A stretch of 64,000 nt of DNA from Streptomyces sp. NBC_01717. GTDB lineage: Bacteria; Actinomycetota; Actinomycetes; Streptomycetales; Streptomycetaceae. Under the pieces are notes generated by a model. The model was not told the DNA's origin. It made no database searches and saw nothing but the letters and a program-made list of their open reading frames with translations. The translations under genes were made by a program, and so were the position numbers. The DNA is taken from assembly GCF_036248255.1 (NCBI RefSeq), contig NZ_CP109178.1, forward strand, positions 8,127,001 through 8,191,000, read 5' to 3'. Within the stretch, counting starts at the first letter, position 1. Each line of letters opens with the position of its first letter. Below, in pieces: positions 25,949-34,356 of this stretch.

Positions 25949-26883
25949 CCTCCCCCGAAAACACCGGCCTGCTCCGCCCGTCCGCTCTCCGAGCAGGTGA
26001 CCGGGTCGCCGTCACCGCCGCCTCGGGCGCGCCGCGCGCCGAGGACCTGGAGAAGGGCGTCGCGGCCCTGGAGAGTCTCGGCCTGATCGTCGACGTGCTG
26101 CCCTCGGCGCGCGCCGCCGGCGTCCCTCTCGACTATCTCGCAGGCGACGACGCCACCCGCGCCGCCGACCTCGCCACCGCTCTCACCGACCCCCGCTACC
26201 GTGCCGTCTTCATGGCTCGGGGCGGTTACGGCGCCCAACGCACCCTGGAGGGCGTCGACTTCGCTTCCCTGGGCACCCCCGCGCCGCGTGTGCTCGTCGG
26301 CTACTCGGACGTCACCGCGCTCATCGAGGCGGTCTCGGTGCACCTGGGCTGGGTGTCGCTGTTCGGACCGATGCCCGTCTCGGACGACTTCACCCCTGGT
26401 TCGTACGCCTTCGACTCCCTGGCCAGGACCCTCTTCACCCCGGCCGAGGCCACCCGTCTCACCTTCCCCGCGGCCCGCACCCTGGTGGGCGGCACGGCCG
26501 CGGGCGTCACGCTCGGCGGCACCGCGAGCCTGCTCTGCTCCTCGCTCGCGACCCCCACCTCGCGCCCGGCACGCGGCGGCATCCTCTTCCTGGAGGACGT
26601 CGACGAGGAGCCGTACCGGCTGGACCGCATCCTCACCCAGCTGCGCCGGTCCGGCTACCTCGACGGGGTCGCGGGCATCCTCTGCGGAACCTTCACCGGC
26701 TGCGGTGACCCGGCCGAGATCGACGCCCTGCTGCTCGACCGGCTCGGCGACCTCGGCGCCCCCGTGCTGGCCGGCGCCGACATCGGCCACGGCGTCCCGA
26801 TGCAGACCTTCCCGGTCGGCGTCCCGGCCCGCCTCGACGCCGACGGGGGCACGCTCACCTTCGACGGACCGGTGCTCGCCTGA
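25945..26883 (+). CDS. LD-carboxypeptidase (peptidase S66, LdcA/MccF family)
   Basis: Removes the terminal D-amino acid from L-centre-linked muropeptides (tetrapeptide to tripeptide) in the cytoplasm, the committing step of wall-peptide recycling. 312 residues, ATG at 25945 overlapping the M20 stop. The S66 triad is readable as Ser121 in GYSDVTAL, Glu217 in LFLEDVDEEPYRLDR and His282 in DIGHG, at spacing matching characterised LdcA proteins. The nucleophile-elbow region ARGGYGAQR is intact. MccF-like deacylation of a peptide antibiotic is a family alternative, but murQ, anmK and two importers nearby favour the murein role. Last gene of the importer 2 operon; a terminator follows. Confidence 0.92.
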   Translation: MTSPENTGLLRPSALRAGDRVAVTAASGAPRAEDLEKGVAALESLGLIVDVLPSARAAGVPLDYLAGDDATRAADLATALTDPRYRAVFMARGGYGAQRTLEGVDFASLGTPAPRVLVGYSDVTALIEAVSVHLGWVSLFGPMPVSDDFTPGSYAFDSLARTLFTPAEATRLTFPAARTLVGGTAAGVTLGGTASLLCSSLATPTSRPARGGILFLEDVDEEPYRLDRILTQLRRSGYLDGVAGILCGTFTGCGDPAEIDALLLDRLGDLGAPVLAGADIGHGVPMQTFPVGVPARLDADGGTLTFDGPVLA

Positions 26884-26950
26884 ACGGACCGACGGCCGGT
26901 CAGATGCCCTTCGGGGGGTGGCCGGGAGCACCGGACGGAGAAGTGCGGCC

Positions 26951-26975
26951 GCGGCGGGGAGGAGTTCCCCGCCGC
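26951..26975 (+). terminator. Terminator after the LD-carboxypeptidase gene
   Basis: Perfect 9-bp GC arms at 26951-26959 and 26967-26975 with a 7-nt loop, 67 bp after the stop. It separates the murein block from the next regulator and its operon. Confidence 0.7.
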
Positions 26976-27043
26976 TTCCGCATGTCCTGACCAGGACTGA
27001 TCATTCGCAGTCGACCGCCGCGCCGGACGCGGTACGGACCACC

Positions 27044-27103
27044 TTTCATTCAGTTGAAGTTCTTCACTCTGAGGGGTTGTTTTCAATCTGGTGAAGCTCT
27101 TCA
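27044..27103. promoter_or_regulatory. Two 23-bp operator-like repeats upstream of the XRE-cupin gene
   Basis: Direct repeats at 27044-27066 and 27081-27103 match at 18 of 23 positions, 37 bp apart. Each ends in a perfect palindrome, TGAAGTTCTTCA (27055-27066) and TGAAGCTCTTCA (27092-27103). A possible promoter is TTGTTT 27077-27082 with TTCAAT 27100-27105 at 17-bp spacing, so the second copy would cover the -10. Likely operators of the adjacent XRE regulator. The remaining 326-bp gap (26884-27209) holds only the upstream terminator and a short leader. Confidence 0.6.
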
Positions 27104-27209
27104 ATATGACCAAGCCCGGGTCGCCGAGGCCGCACATGCTCCGCCGGAGCGCTCGCTGTTCAACGGCGAAGCTCCTTCCGTCCCCACGCCACTGAGGCAG
27201 GTCGAAGCT

Positions 27210-27818
27210 GTGAGTGACGCAACCTACGTACCCCAGGACGGTCAGCCGGATCTGGACGCGCTCGTCGCCACAGTGGGAATCCAGATCAAGGCACTGCGCA
27301 AGCAGGCCGGTTACACCCTCGACGACCTCAGCCGAGGATCCGGTGTGAGTACCGGACTCATCAGTCAGATCGAACGAGGCAAGGGCAATCCGTCCTTTGC
27401 CACCCTGGTCCAGATCGCGCACGGGCTGGACATCCCCATCGGCAGGCTCTTCCACCTGACCGAACAGATCAGCCCCGTGGTGCGGCGTGCCGAACGGCGC
27501 ACTCTCGATTTCCACGGCACCGATGGACCCGACGACGCCAGCTACGAGCTGCTCACCCCTACGCTGAACGGCGCGCTCGAGGTCCTCTGGGTCGAGACCC
27601 AACCGGGGCATGACACCAGCAGCACCCCGTTCCGCCACAACGGCGAAGAGTTCGGAATCGTTCTCTCCGGCGTCAAGGACGTCTATCTCGACGGCGTCCG
27701 GCACCGGCTCGAGGCCGGTGACTCGATCACGTACTCGTCGAGCGTCCCCCACTGGTACGCCAACCCCGGCGACGAGCCGTCCACTTCCGTCTGGGTCATC
27801 ACCCCGCCCAGCTGGTAG
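27210..27818 (+). CDS. XRE-family regulator with cupin domain
   Basis: 202-residue regulator. GTG at 27210 is chosen because the protein then begins shortly before the HTH; the frame is open back to 27054, but that part runs through the operator repeats. HTH_3 lies at about residues 22-80 (GVSTGLISQIERGKGNPSFATL) and a C-terminal cupin_2 domain at about 110-195 with RHNGEEFGIVLSG and SSVPHWYANPGDEP. This architecture is that of ligand-sensing local regulators. It stands at the head of the transporter and CoA-pathway genes and most likely controls them together with itself. Confidence 0.88.
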   Translation: MSDATYVPQDGQPDLDALVATVGIQIKALRKQAGYTLDDLSRGSGVSTGLISQIERGKGNPSFATLVQIAHGLDIPIGRLFHLTEQISPVVRRAERRTLDFHGTDGPDDASYELLTPTLNGALEVLWVETQPGHDTSSTPFRHNGEEFGIVLSGVKDVYLDGVRHRLEAGDSITYSSSVPHWYANPGDEPSTSVWVITPPSW

Positions 27819-27924
27819 GCCCCGCCTCCGCCGTACTCCGCTCCCTCAACGCCCCGGCCGTCGGCCCGGGCGCAGGTCCCGCACGGCCTGAGCCGTGCGC
27901 CTTTCACCGCGAGGTGCCCCCGCT

Positions 27925-29241
27925 ATGGCATCGCTCCACGAAAGATCAGCCACCGCAGTCCGTACTCCCCTCTCCCAGCGGCGCGCACTGCTGGCCCTCG
28001 GCGGCGGCAACGCCGTCGAGTGGTACGACTGGATGGTCTACGGCCTGCTCGCGTCCTCCATAGGACCGCAGTTCTTCCCGTCCACCGACGGCCTTTCATC
28101 GACCATGTCCGCCCTGGCCGTCTTCGCGGTGGGGTTCGCCGCCCGGCCACTGGGCGCCATCGTGTTCGGCACGCTGGCCGACCGGCTGGGCAGGCGGCTG
28201 GTCATGCTGCTGTCCATCGGATCGATGGTCCTCACCACCACCGTCATCGCAGTGCTGCCCACCCACGCGGTCATCGGCGTGTGGGCAGGCGTGATCCTCC
28301 TGGCCTGCCGGATCCTGCAAGGGCTGTCCACCGGCATCGAGGCACCGCTCAACTCCGCCTACATCGTGGAGATGGCGCCGGAGGGCCGCACCGCCCGCTT
28401 CGGCAGCATCATCAGCATCTACGTCCAGGTCGGCATCGTCGCGGCGTCACTGGTCTGCTTCCTCACCAGCGAGGCCGTCGGCCCCGAGGTCATGGGTGAC
28501 TGGGGCTGGCGCATCCCGTTCGTGATCGGCGCGTTGGGCGGCCTCTTCTTCCTCTGGCTGCGCCGCTCCCTGCCGGAGACCCTGCACACCGCGGCCGAGG
28601 CCGCGGACCCCGCCACCGCCGGGAAGCCCCGGAAGACGGGGGAGGTGTGGGCAGAGGTCGCCCACCACAAGCTGGCGCTGCTCACCATCGTCTTCGTCGT
28701 CGCAGCCGCCCAGGCGATCAACTACACCTGGACCACCGGTCTGCCCAACCTGGCCCGCTCCGCATACGCGGAGGATCCCAGCACCGTGTTCGCGGTCACC
28801 ACCCTGTCGGGCGTGGTCGTCGGCGCGCTCTACCCTCTGGTCGGCCGGCTCGCCGACCGGAAGCGGATCTCGCGGACCTTCGTCGTCACCCGCCTCGCCG
28901 TCGTCCCGCTGGTGTTCGTCGTCCTCGCCTACCAGGGCAAGGGGATGACCACCTTCGCCCTCGTGATGCTGGTGGGCGCCCCGGTACTGGCCTTCACGAT
29001 GGGCCTCTACAACACGGTGTCCGCCACCTTGATGCCGGCCAGCTGCCGCGTCACCGGCGTCGGTCTCGGCTACGCAGTCGGCGTCGCCGGCTTCGGCGGC
29101 ACCGCCCCGTACGTCCTGCTGTGGCTGCAGGACGCCGGCGCCGGATGGGCGTTCCCTGTCTACGTCGCCGTGCTGTGCCTGCTCAGCGTTCTGCTCTACA
29201 TGCTCGCCTTCCGCCGCGGTTCCGTTCGCGCCGGAAGCTGA
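27925..29241 (+). CDS. MFS transporter, metabolite:H+ symporter (MHS) type
   Basis: Twelve-helix major facilitator of 438 residues. ATG at 27925 has GAGGTG 8 nt upstream and is preferred to the GTG at 27895. The N-terminal NAVEWYDWMVYGLL and the loop-2 motif GTLADRLGRRLVM are typical of the MHS group, which moves carboxylates and betaines such as citrate, ketoglutarate, shikimate and proline betaine. A second motif copy, GRLADRKRISR, lies in the second half. It precedes a CoA-transferase/hydratase/aldolase set, so it probably imports the pathway's organic-acid or betaine-like substrate. Confidence 0.92.
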   Translation: MASLHERSATAVRTPLSQRRALLALGGGNAVEWYDWMVYGLLASSIGPQFFPSTDGLSSTMSALAVFAVGFAARPLGAIVFGTLADRLGRRLVMLLSIGSMVLTTTVIAVLPTHAVIGVWAGVILLACRILQGLSTGIEAPLNSAYIVEMAPEGRTARFGSIISIYVQVGIVAASLVCFLTSEAVGPEVMGDWGWRIPFVIGALGGLFFLWLRRSLPETLHTAAEAADPATAGKPRKTGEVWAEVAHHKLALLTIVFVVAAAQAINYTWTTGLPNLARSAYAEDPSTVFAVTTLSGVVVGALYPLVGRLADRKRISRTFVVTRLAVVPLVFVVLAYQGKGMTTFALVMLVGAPVLAFTMGLYNTVSATLMPASCRVTGVGLGYAVGVAGFGGTAPYVLLWLQDAGAGWAFPVYVAVLCLLSVLLYMLAFRRGSVRAGS

Positions 29242-29254
29242 AAGGAGTCCCCCC

Positions 29255-30646
29255 ATGTCCACAACAGCCGCGCCGTCCGGCGCACTCGTCCAGGGACAGT
29301 CCGTCACACTTGACGCCGTCGAGGCGCCGGTCGTCCGGCGTTCGGACGTGGTCGTGGTCGGCGGAGGCCCCGCCGGTGTGAGCGCCGCGGTCTCCGCCGC
29401 CCGCAGCGGGGCAAGCGTGACACTGCTGGAGCGCTACTCGGCGCTCGGCGGACTCGCCTCCGGCGGCATGGTCCTCGTCCTGGACGACATGATCAACGGC
29501 GACGAGATCACGGTCACCGGCATCGTCGACGAGTACGTCGAGCGGATGGCCAAGCTGGGACTCGCGGTCTACCCGCCGGCCGAGGAGCGCGTCTCCTCCC
29601 AGGAGATGTGGAACAAGTGGGGCCGCTGGGGGGCATTCGACTTCCACTCCCACACCAGCCCCAAGCCGATCTGCTACGCGGTCGCCTTCGACCCCGACGG
29701 CTGGAAGCGCGTGTCCAACGACCTCGTCCGCGAGAGCGGGGTCGACCTCCGGCTGCACAGCTGGTTCTCGCGGCCGATCGTCCAGGACGGGGCGGTCAAG
29801 GGCGTCGTCTGCGAGACCAAGTCCGGCCCCCAGGCGGTCATGGGGGATGTCGTCATCGACACCACCGGGGACATCGACGTGGCCTCCCGGGCCGGCGCCA
29901 CGTACGACAAGGACAACTACCTCGTCACCCTGGTCTTCCGGCTCGGCGGCGTGGACACCGCGGCCGCGGAGCGCTTCGAGCAGGAGAACCCGCGGGAGGC
30001 CCGCGCGATCAACCGCAAGATCAAGCGGCTGCTCGGCGGCGCCTGGGAGCTGTGGTGGCTCAAGACGCCCGTACCCGGTGTGGTGTGGTGCAACGCGCCG
30101 CACATGACCGGCTTCGACGGCACCGACCCGGAGTCGCTCACCGAGGCCGAGTTCGAGGCGCGGAGCCGTATCGGCAACGTGCTCGACCACATCAGGTCGG
30201 ACCTGCCGGGCTTCGCGAGTGCGTATCTGCTCGATGTCGCCGAGCAGATGGGTGTCCGCCAGACCCGTCTGCTGCAGGGCGAGTACGTCGTCACCAAGGA
30301 CGACGTCACCTCCCGTCGCCACTTCGCCGACAGTGTCTCGCGCGGCCGTGACTACTACACGCCGTACCGCTCGCTTCTGCCGCGCGGCGTCGACCAGTTG
30401 CTGGTCGCCGGCCGCCACTACTCGGCCACACCCGAGGCACAGCGCATCTCGCGCGAGATTCCGCCCTGCATGGCCATGGGCCAGGCCGCCGGTATCGCCG
30501 CGGCGACCGCGGTCGAGCAGGGCGTCCTGGTGCGGGACGTCGACCCGGCCATGATCCAGAGCCGGATGCGCGACCAGGGCGCCGACCCGGGCGACATCCC
30601 CGCCGAGAACGCTACCGTCGACGCGACCGTGGAGGCCCGCGCATGA
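29255..30646 (+). CDS. FAD-dependent oxidoreductase (FAD_oxidored family)
   Basis: 463-residue flavoprotein, ATG at 29255 with AAAGGAG upstream. Rossmann motif VVGGGPAGVSAAVSAARSG with the following acid in LLER at about residues 33-58. The FAD_oxidored (PF12831-like) hallmark GALGG-type segment appears as ALGGLASGGM, and the DTTGDIDVASRAGA segment contacts FAD near residues 206-219. No acyl-CoA dehydrogenase fold. It is the first enzyme of the operon and its stop overlaps the CoA-transferase ATG. It could oxidise the imported acid or a pathway intermediate; the substrate is unknown. Confidence 0.87.
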   Translation: MSTTAAPSGALVQGQSVTLDAVEAPVVRRSDVVVVGGGPAGVSAAVSAARSGASVTLLERYSALGGLASGGMVLVLDDMINGDEITVTGIVDEYVERMAKLGLAVYPPAEERVSSQEMWNKWGRWGAFDFHSHTSPKPICYAVAFDPDGWKRVSNDLVRESGVDLRLHSWFSRPIVQDGAVKGVVCETKSGPQAVMGDVVIDTTGDIDVASRAGATYDKDNYLVTLVFRLGGVDTAAAERFEQENPREARAINRKIKRLLGGAWELWWLKTPVPGVVWCNAPHMTGFDGTDPESLTEAEFEARSRIGNVLDHIRSDLPGFASAYLLDVAEQMGVRQTRLLQGEYVVTKDDVTSRRHFADSVSRGRDYYTPYRSLLPRGVDQLLVAGRHYSATPEAQRISREIPPCMAMGQAAGIAAATAVEQGVLVRDVDPAMIQSRMRDQGADPGDIPAENATVDATVEARA

Positions 30647-31830
30647 GCACCGTACAGCCGCTGAGCGGCATCACCGTCGTCGACTTCACCCAGGTCTTCA
30701 TGGGCCCGTCGTGCACGCAGCTGCTCGGCGACTACGGCGCAGATGTGATCAAGGTGGAGCGGCCCGGTACGGGCGACATCGCCCGTACCTCGATCCCGGA
30801 CCCCGCGGGCCTGGACAACCCCATCTTCCTGTCGATCAACCGCAACAAGCGGAGCATCAGCATCGACACCCGTACCGAGGAGGGCCTCAAGGCCGTCCAG
30901 GAGCTGGTGCGCGGCGCCGACGTCGTGGTCAGCAACTTCCGGGCCGGCGTCATGGAGCGTCTCGGCCTCGGTTACGAGGCCCTTCGGGAGCTGAGCCCGC
31001 GGATCATCTGGGCATCCGGAACCGGCTTCGGCACCTCGGGGCCTTACGCGCACAAGGGCGGCCAGGACGCCATCGCCCAGGCGTACAGCGGTGTGATGTG
31101 GCGCCGGGTCGCCGACGACGACCCCGTGACGCTCTACCCGACCACGCTGTGCGACTACACCACCGGTATGCACCTGCTCCAGGGCATCCTGCTCGCCCTG
31201 CTGCATCGCGACCGGACGGGCGAAGGGCAGAAGGTCGAGGTGTCGATGTACGACTCCATGCTCCACATGCAGATGCAGGAGGCGTGCCAGCAGCTCAACC
31301 GCGGATCCGAGATCAACTGGGCCGCCATGCCGCTCACCGCCGTGCTTCCCACCAGCGACGGTGCACTGATCATGGTCGGCGGCTTCAAGGCCAACCCGCT
31401 GCACCACATCAGCCGCGCCCTGGAGCTCGACGAGGACCTGGGCGAGCGCGCCGAGTTCGACACCCTCGAGAAGCAGTTCACCCACAGGCCCGAGCTGCAG
31501 CGCATCTTCGCCGAGGCGGTCGCAGGCAAATCCACCGACTACTGGGTCAAGCGCCTGGAGGAGGAGGACATCCTCTGCGCCCCGGTGCGCAGTCTGGAGC
31601 AGACGCTGGACGACGAACAGACCGCGGTCAACAACATGATCGTCGAGATGGACCACCCGGTCGCGGGCCGCATCCGCGCGCTCAACGCGCCGATCCACCT
31701 GTCCGAGGGCGCGGCCACCGTCCGCCGGGTGCCGCCGCAGCTGGGCGAGCACGGCGAGGAGATCCTCGGCGAACTCGGCTACGACATGCAGCAGATAGCC
31801 GTGCTGCGCGAGAAGGGCATCCTTCGATGA
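30643..31830 (+). CDS. CaiB/BaiF-family (class III) CoA transferase
   Basis: Activates a carboxylic acid by CoA transfer through an enzyme-bound anhydride. 395 residues, ATG at 30643 inside the previous stop. The N-terminal GSITVVDFTQVFMGP-type opening, the DVIKVERPGTGD block and the active-site Asp in LCDYTTGMHL are all present, as is the GEGQKVEVSMYDSM segment. The following gene is a CaiD-like hydratase with overlapping start, the same pairing as carnitine caiB/caiD, though many other acids are handled by such pairs. Confidence 0.92.
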   Translation: MSTVQPLSGITVVDFTQVFMGPSCTQLLGDYGADVIKVERPGTGDIARTSIPDPAGLDNPIFLSINRNKRSISIDTRTEEGLKAVQELVRGADVVVSNFRAGVMERLGLGYEALRELSPRIIWASGTGFGTSGPYAHKGGQDAIAQAYSGVMWRRVADDDPVTLYPTTLCDYTTGMHLLQGILLALLHRDRTGEGQKVEVSMYDSMLHMQMQEACQQLNRGSEINWAAMPLTAVLPTSDGALIMVGGFKANPLHHISRALELDEDLGERAEFDTLEKQFTHRPELQRIFAEAVAGKSTDYWVKRLEEEDILCAPVRSLEQTLDDEQTAVNNMIVEMDHPVAGRIRALNAPIHLSEGAATVRRVPPQLGEHGEEILGELGYDMQQIAVLREKGILR

Positions 31831-32624
31831 GCGACCCGTACACCGACGAGGTGCGCTACGAGCGCGACGGGCACGTCGCCCGGGTCACCATCAGCCGCCC
31901 CAAGGTGCTCAACGCCGTCGACGCGAAGACGCTGGCCCGGCTGAACGAGATCTGGGCCGAGATCGAGGCCGACCGAGAGGTCCGCGTCGTCGTGGTCACC
32001 GGCGACGGCGACCGGGCGTTCTGTGTCGGCGCCGACATGTCCGCCGACGCGGTCGGCAAGACCGGCCTGCAGTACTGGGCCGACCTCGACCCCAACGGCT
32101 TCGGCGGCCTGAGCCTGCGCACCAGCCTCGACGTCCCGGTCATCGCCCGGGTCAACGGCTACGCGCTCGGCGGCGGCATGGAGATGGTGCTCGGCTGCGA
32201 CATCGTCGTGGCCGCAGAGAACGCCAGGTTCGGCCTCACCGAACCACGCGTCGGCCGGATTCCGCTCGACGGCGGCGTCTTCCGGCTCGTCCGCCGGCTG
32301 CAGCACACTCAGGCCATGGGACTGCTGCTCACCGGGCGCAAGGTGCCCGCGGCCGAACTGCACCGCATGGGACTGGTCAACGAGGTCGTACCGGCCGAGG
32401 AGCTGGACGAGGCCGTCGACCGCTGGGTCGCCGACATCCTCGCCTGCGCCCCCACCTCGCTGCGCGCCATCAAGCAGATGGTGCAGCGCACCGAGCACCT
32501 GTCGGCGCGGGAGGCCCACGCGATGCGGCTGCCCGCCCTCACCGAGGCGCTGGACAGCGAGGACGGCAAGGAGGGCGTGCTCGCCTTCCAGGAGAAGCGC
32601 GCGCCCGTCTGGCCGGGCCGGTAA
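31827..32624 (+). CDS. Enoyl-CoA hydratase/isomerase family, CaiD-like
   Basis: Crotonase-fold protein of 265 residues, ATG at 31827 overlapping the CoA-transferase stop. Oxyanion-hole segments are CVGADMSA and GYALGGGMEMVLGCD. The acidic positions of the active site are in TEPRVGRIPLDGG. The C-terminal SEDGKEGVLAFQEKR followed by PVW-GR resembles E. coli CaiD (carnitinyl-CoA dehydratase) more than beta-oxidation hydratases. Works on the acyl-CoA made by the preceding enzyme; hydration, dehydration or isomerisation are all possible. Confidence 0.9.
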   Translation: MSDPYTDEVRYERDGHVARVTISRPKVLNAVDAKTLARLNEIWAEIEADREVRVVVVTGDGDRAFCVGADMSADAVGKTGLQYWADLDPNGFGGLSLRTSLDVPVIARVNGYALGGGMEMVLGCDIVVAAENARFGLTEPRVGRIPLDGGVFRLVRRLQHTQAMGLLLTGRKVPAAELHRMGLVNEVVPAEELDEAVDRWVADILACAPTSLRAIKQMVQRTEHLSAREAHAMRLPALTEALDSEDGKEGVLAFQEKRAPVWPGR

Positions 32625-32636
32625 AGGAGAGCATTC

Positions 32637-33542
32637 ATGGTCGACAATTTGTCCTCCGGCGTCTGGGGAGTGGTCGCCACACCGTTCCTCGGCCCGTCCC
32701 TGGAGGTCGACGAGACCAGCCTGTCCCGGCTGGTGAAGCACTACGAGGGGATCGGTGTCACCGGCCTCACCGTGCTCGGCGTCTTCGGCGAGGCCGCCCG
32801 GCTCTCCGGCGAGGAGCGCCGCACGGTGCTCGAGGCGGTCGCCGCGTCCGTGGAACTGCCGCTCGTCGTCGGCGTCACCGGGCTCGCCACGGCACCGGTG
32901 ATCGAAGAGGCCCGGCAGGTACGCGAGGTGGTCGGGGACCGCCTCGCCGGGCTCATGGTCCAGGTCAACTCCCCGGACCCGCGCGTCGTCGCCGCGCACC
33001 TGAACGCCGTGCACGACGCCACGGGCGCAGGCATCGTCGTCCAGGACTACCCGGAGGCCAGCAAGGTCGCCATCCGTACGGCCGACCTGGTCCGCGCCGT
33101 GCAGGCGGTCCCCTCTGCGGTCGGGGTGAAGGCCGAGGCACCGCCGACCCCGGCGGCCGTCGCGGTCCTGACCGCCCAGCTCGACGTGCCCGTCTTCGGC
33201 GGCCTCGGAGGGCTCGGTCTGCTGGACGAGCTGGCGGCCGGGGCCGCCGGCGCGATGACCGGGTTCTCCTGCCCGGAGGGCCTGGTCGCCTGCGTCGACG
33301 CCTGGCGCTGCGGCGGTTACGACGCCGCCCGCGAGGCATACCTGCCGTATCTGCCGCTGGTCAACTTCGAGGCCCAGGCGGGAATCGGACTGGCCGTCCG
33401 TAAGGAGGCGATCCGGCGTCGCGGGCTGGTCATGGAGTCCGGCGTGAGGCCGCCGGCCGCTGCCATGCCGGAGTCGCTCGTCCCGCAACTGGAGCGGCAC
33501 CTGGGGCCCGCCCTGGCCGCTCTGCAGAAGGAGGTGCGGTGA
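32637..33542 (+). CDS. DapA-superfamily (NAL/DHDPS) lyase or dehydratase
   Basis: Class I aldolase-fold TIM barrel of 301 residues, ATG at 32637 with AAAGGAGA upstream. The Schiff-base Lys is in SAVGVKAEAPPTP near residue 163 and the catalytic Tyr in VVQDYPEAS near 137. The carboxylate-binding GTTGE of true DHDPS is replaced by LGVFGEAARLS, so this is not the lysine-biosynthetic DapA. Related enzymes are keto-deoxy-sugar-acid dehydratases/aldolases and hydratase-aldolases. With the semialdehyde-type dehydrogenase downstream, formation of an aldehyde or semialdehyde from a 2-oxo acid is plausible. Confidence 0.87.
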   Translation: MVDNLSSGVWGVVATPFLGPSLEVDETSLSRLVKHYEGIGVTGLTVLGVFGEAARLSGEERRTVLEAVAASVELPLVVGVTGLATAPVIEEARQVREVVGDRLAGLMVQVNSPDPRVVAAHLNAVHDATGAGIVVQDYPEASKVAIRTADLVRAVQAVPSAVGVKAEAPPTPAAVAVLTAQLDVPVFGGLGGLGLLDELAAGAAGAMTGFSCPEGLVACVDAWRCGGYDAAREAYLPYLPLVNFEAQAGIGLAVRKEAIRRRGLVMESGVRPPAAAMPESLVPQLERHLGPALAALQKEVR

Positions 33543-34321
33543 TGGATCTCGGAATCCGTGGACGTACCGCCGTCGTCGCCGCCTCCACCGGTGGCCTGGG
33601 CCGCGCGGTGGCCGAGGCGCTCGCGGCCGAGGGGGCCGCTGTCGTCGTCGCCGGACGGCGCGGTGACCTGGCCGAGGAGATCGCCGCCGGGCTGCCCGAG
33701 GCCGTTGGTGTCCAGGCCGACCTCACGGCACCGGACGGGCCGCGTGAACTGATCGAGGCCGCCCGCGCGGCGTACGGTGACCCGGACATCCTGGTACTCA
33801 ACGGCCCGGGCCCGAAGCCCGGCCGCGCCGTCGATCTCGACGGCGCCGGCACGGACCTCGGATCGGCCGTGGACTCGCTCCTGCTGGCCCAGCAACGTCT
33901 GGTCGCACAGGTGCTGCCCGGCATGCGGGAGCGCGGCTGGGGGCGGATCCTCGCCGTCGGCTCCAGCGGTGTCGCCGAGCCGCTGGCCGGCCTGGTGCTG
34001 TCCAACGCCGGCCGGGCCGCCCTCGCGGCCTACCTCAAGACCCTCGCCGCCGAGGTCGCCCGCGACGGAGTCACCGTCAACCTGCTGCTGCCGGGCCGGA
34101 TCGCCACCGACCGGGTCGCGCAGCTCGACGCCGCGCGCGCGGAACGGGAGCAGCGGCCGGTCGCCGATGTCACGGCCGACTCCCGGGCCGCCATCCCCGC
34201 CAGGCGGTACGGCACCCCGGAGGAGTTCGCCGCAGCAGCGGCCTTCCTCTGCAGCGCGCCCGCCTCGTACGTCACCGGAACGGCACTGCGGTGCGACGGC
34301 GGCCTCGTCCGCAGCCTGTGA
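33542..34321 (+). CDS. Atypical short-chain dehydrogenase/reductase
   Basis: SDR-fold protein of 259 residues. ATG at 33542 overlaps the previous TGA by one base and has AAGGAGG upstream; GTG at 33539 is also in frame. The cofactor motif ASTGGLGRAV and the acidic/arginine pocket AGRRGD look functional. At the usual YxxxK active site the sequence reads LVLSNAGRAAL, so the catalytic Tyr and Lys are absent, although the preceding Ser (VGSSGVAEP) is kept. It resembles an FabG-like SDR subgroup with this LSNA-R pattern. It may use another acid-base residue or be non-redox. Confidence 0.82.
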   Translation: MDLGIRGRTAVVAASTGGLGRAVAEALAAEGAAVVVAGRRGDLAEEIAAGLPEAVGVQADLTAPDGPRELIEAARAAYGDPDILVLNGPGPKPGRAVDLDGAGTDLGSAVDSLLLAQQRLVAQVLPGMRERGWGRILAVGSSGVAEPLAGLVLSNAGRAALAAYLKTLAAEVARDGVTVNLLLPGRIATDRVAQLDAARAEREQRPVADVTADSRAAIPARRYGTPEEFAAAAAFLCSAPASYVTGTALRCDGGLVRSL

Positions 34322-34356
34322 CCGGCCGGAACACACCTGATGAAGGAACACAATTC

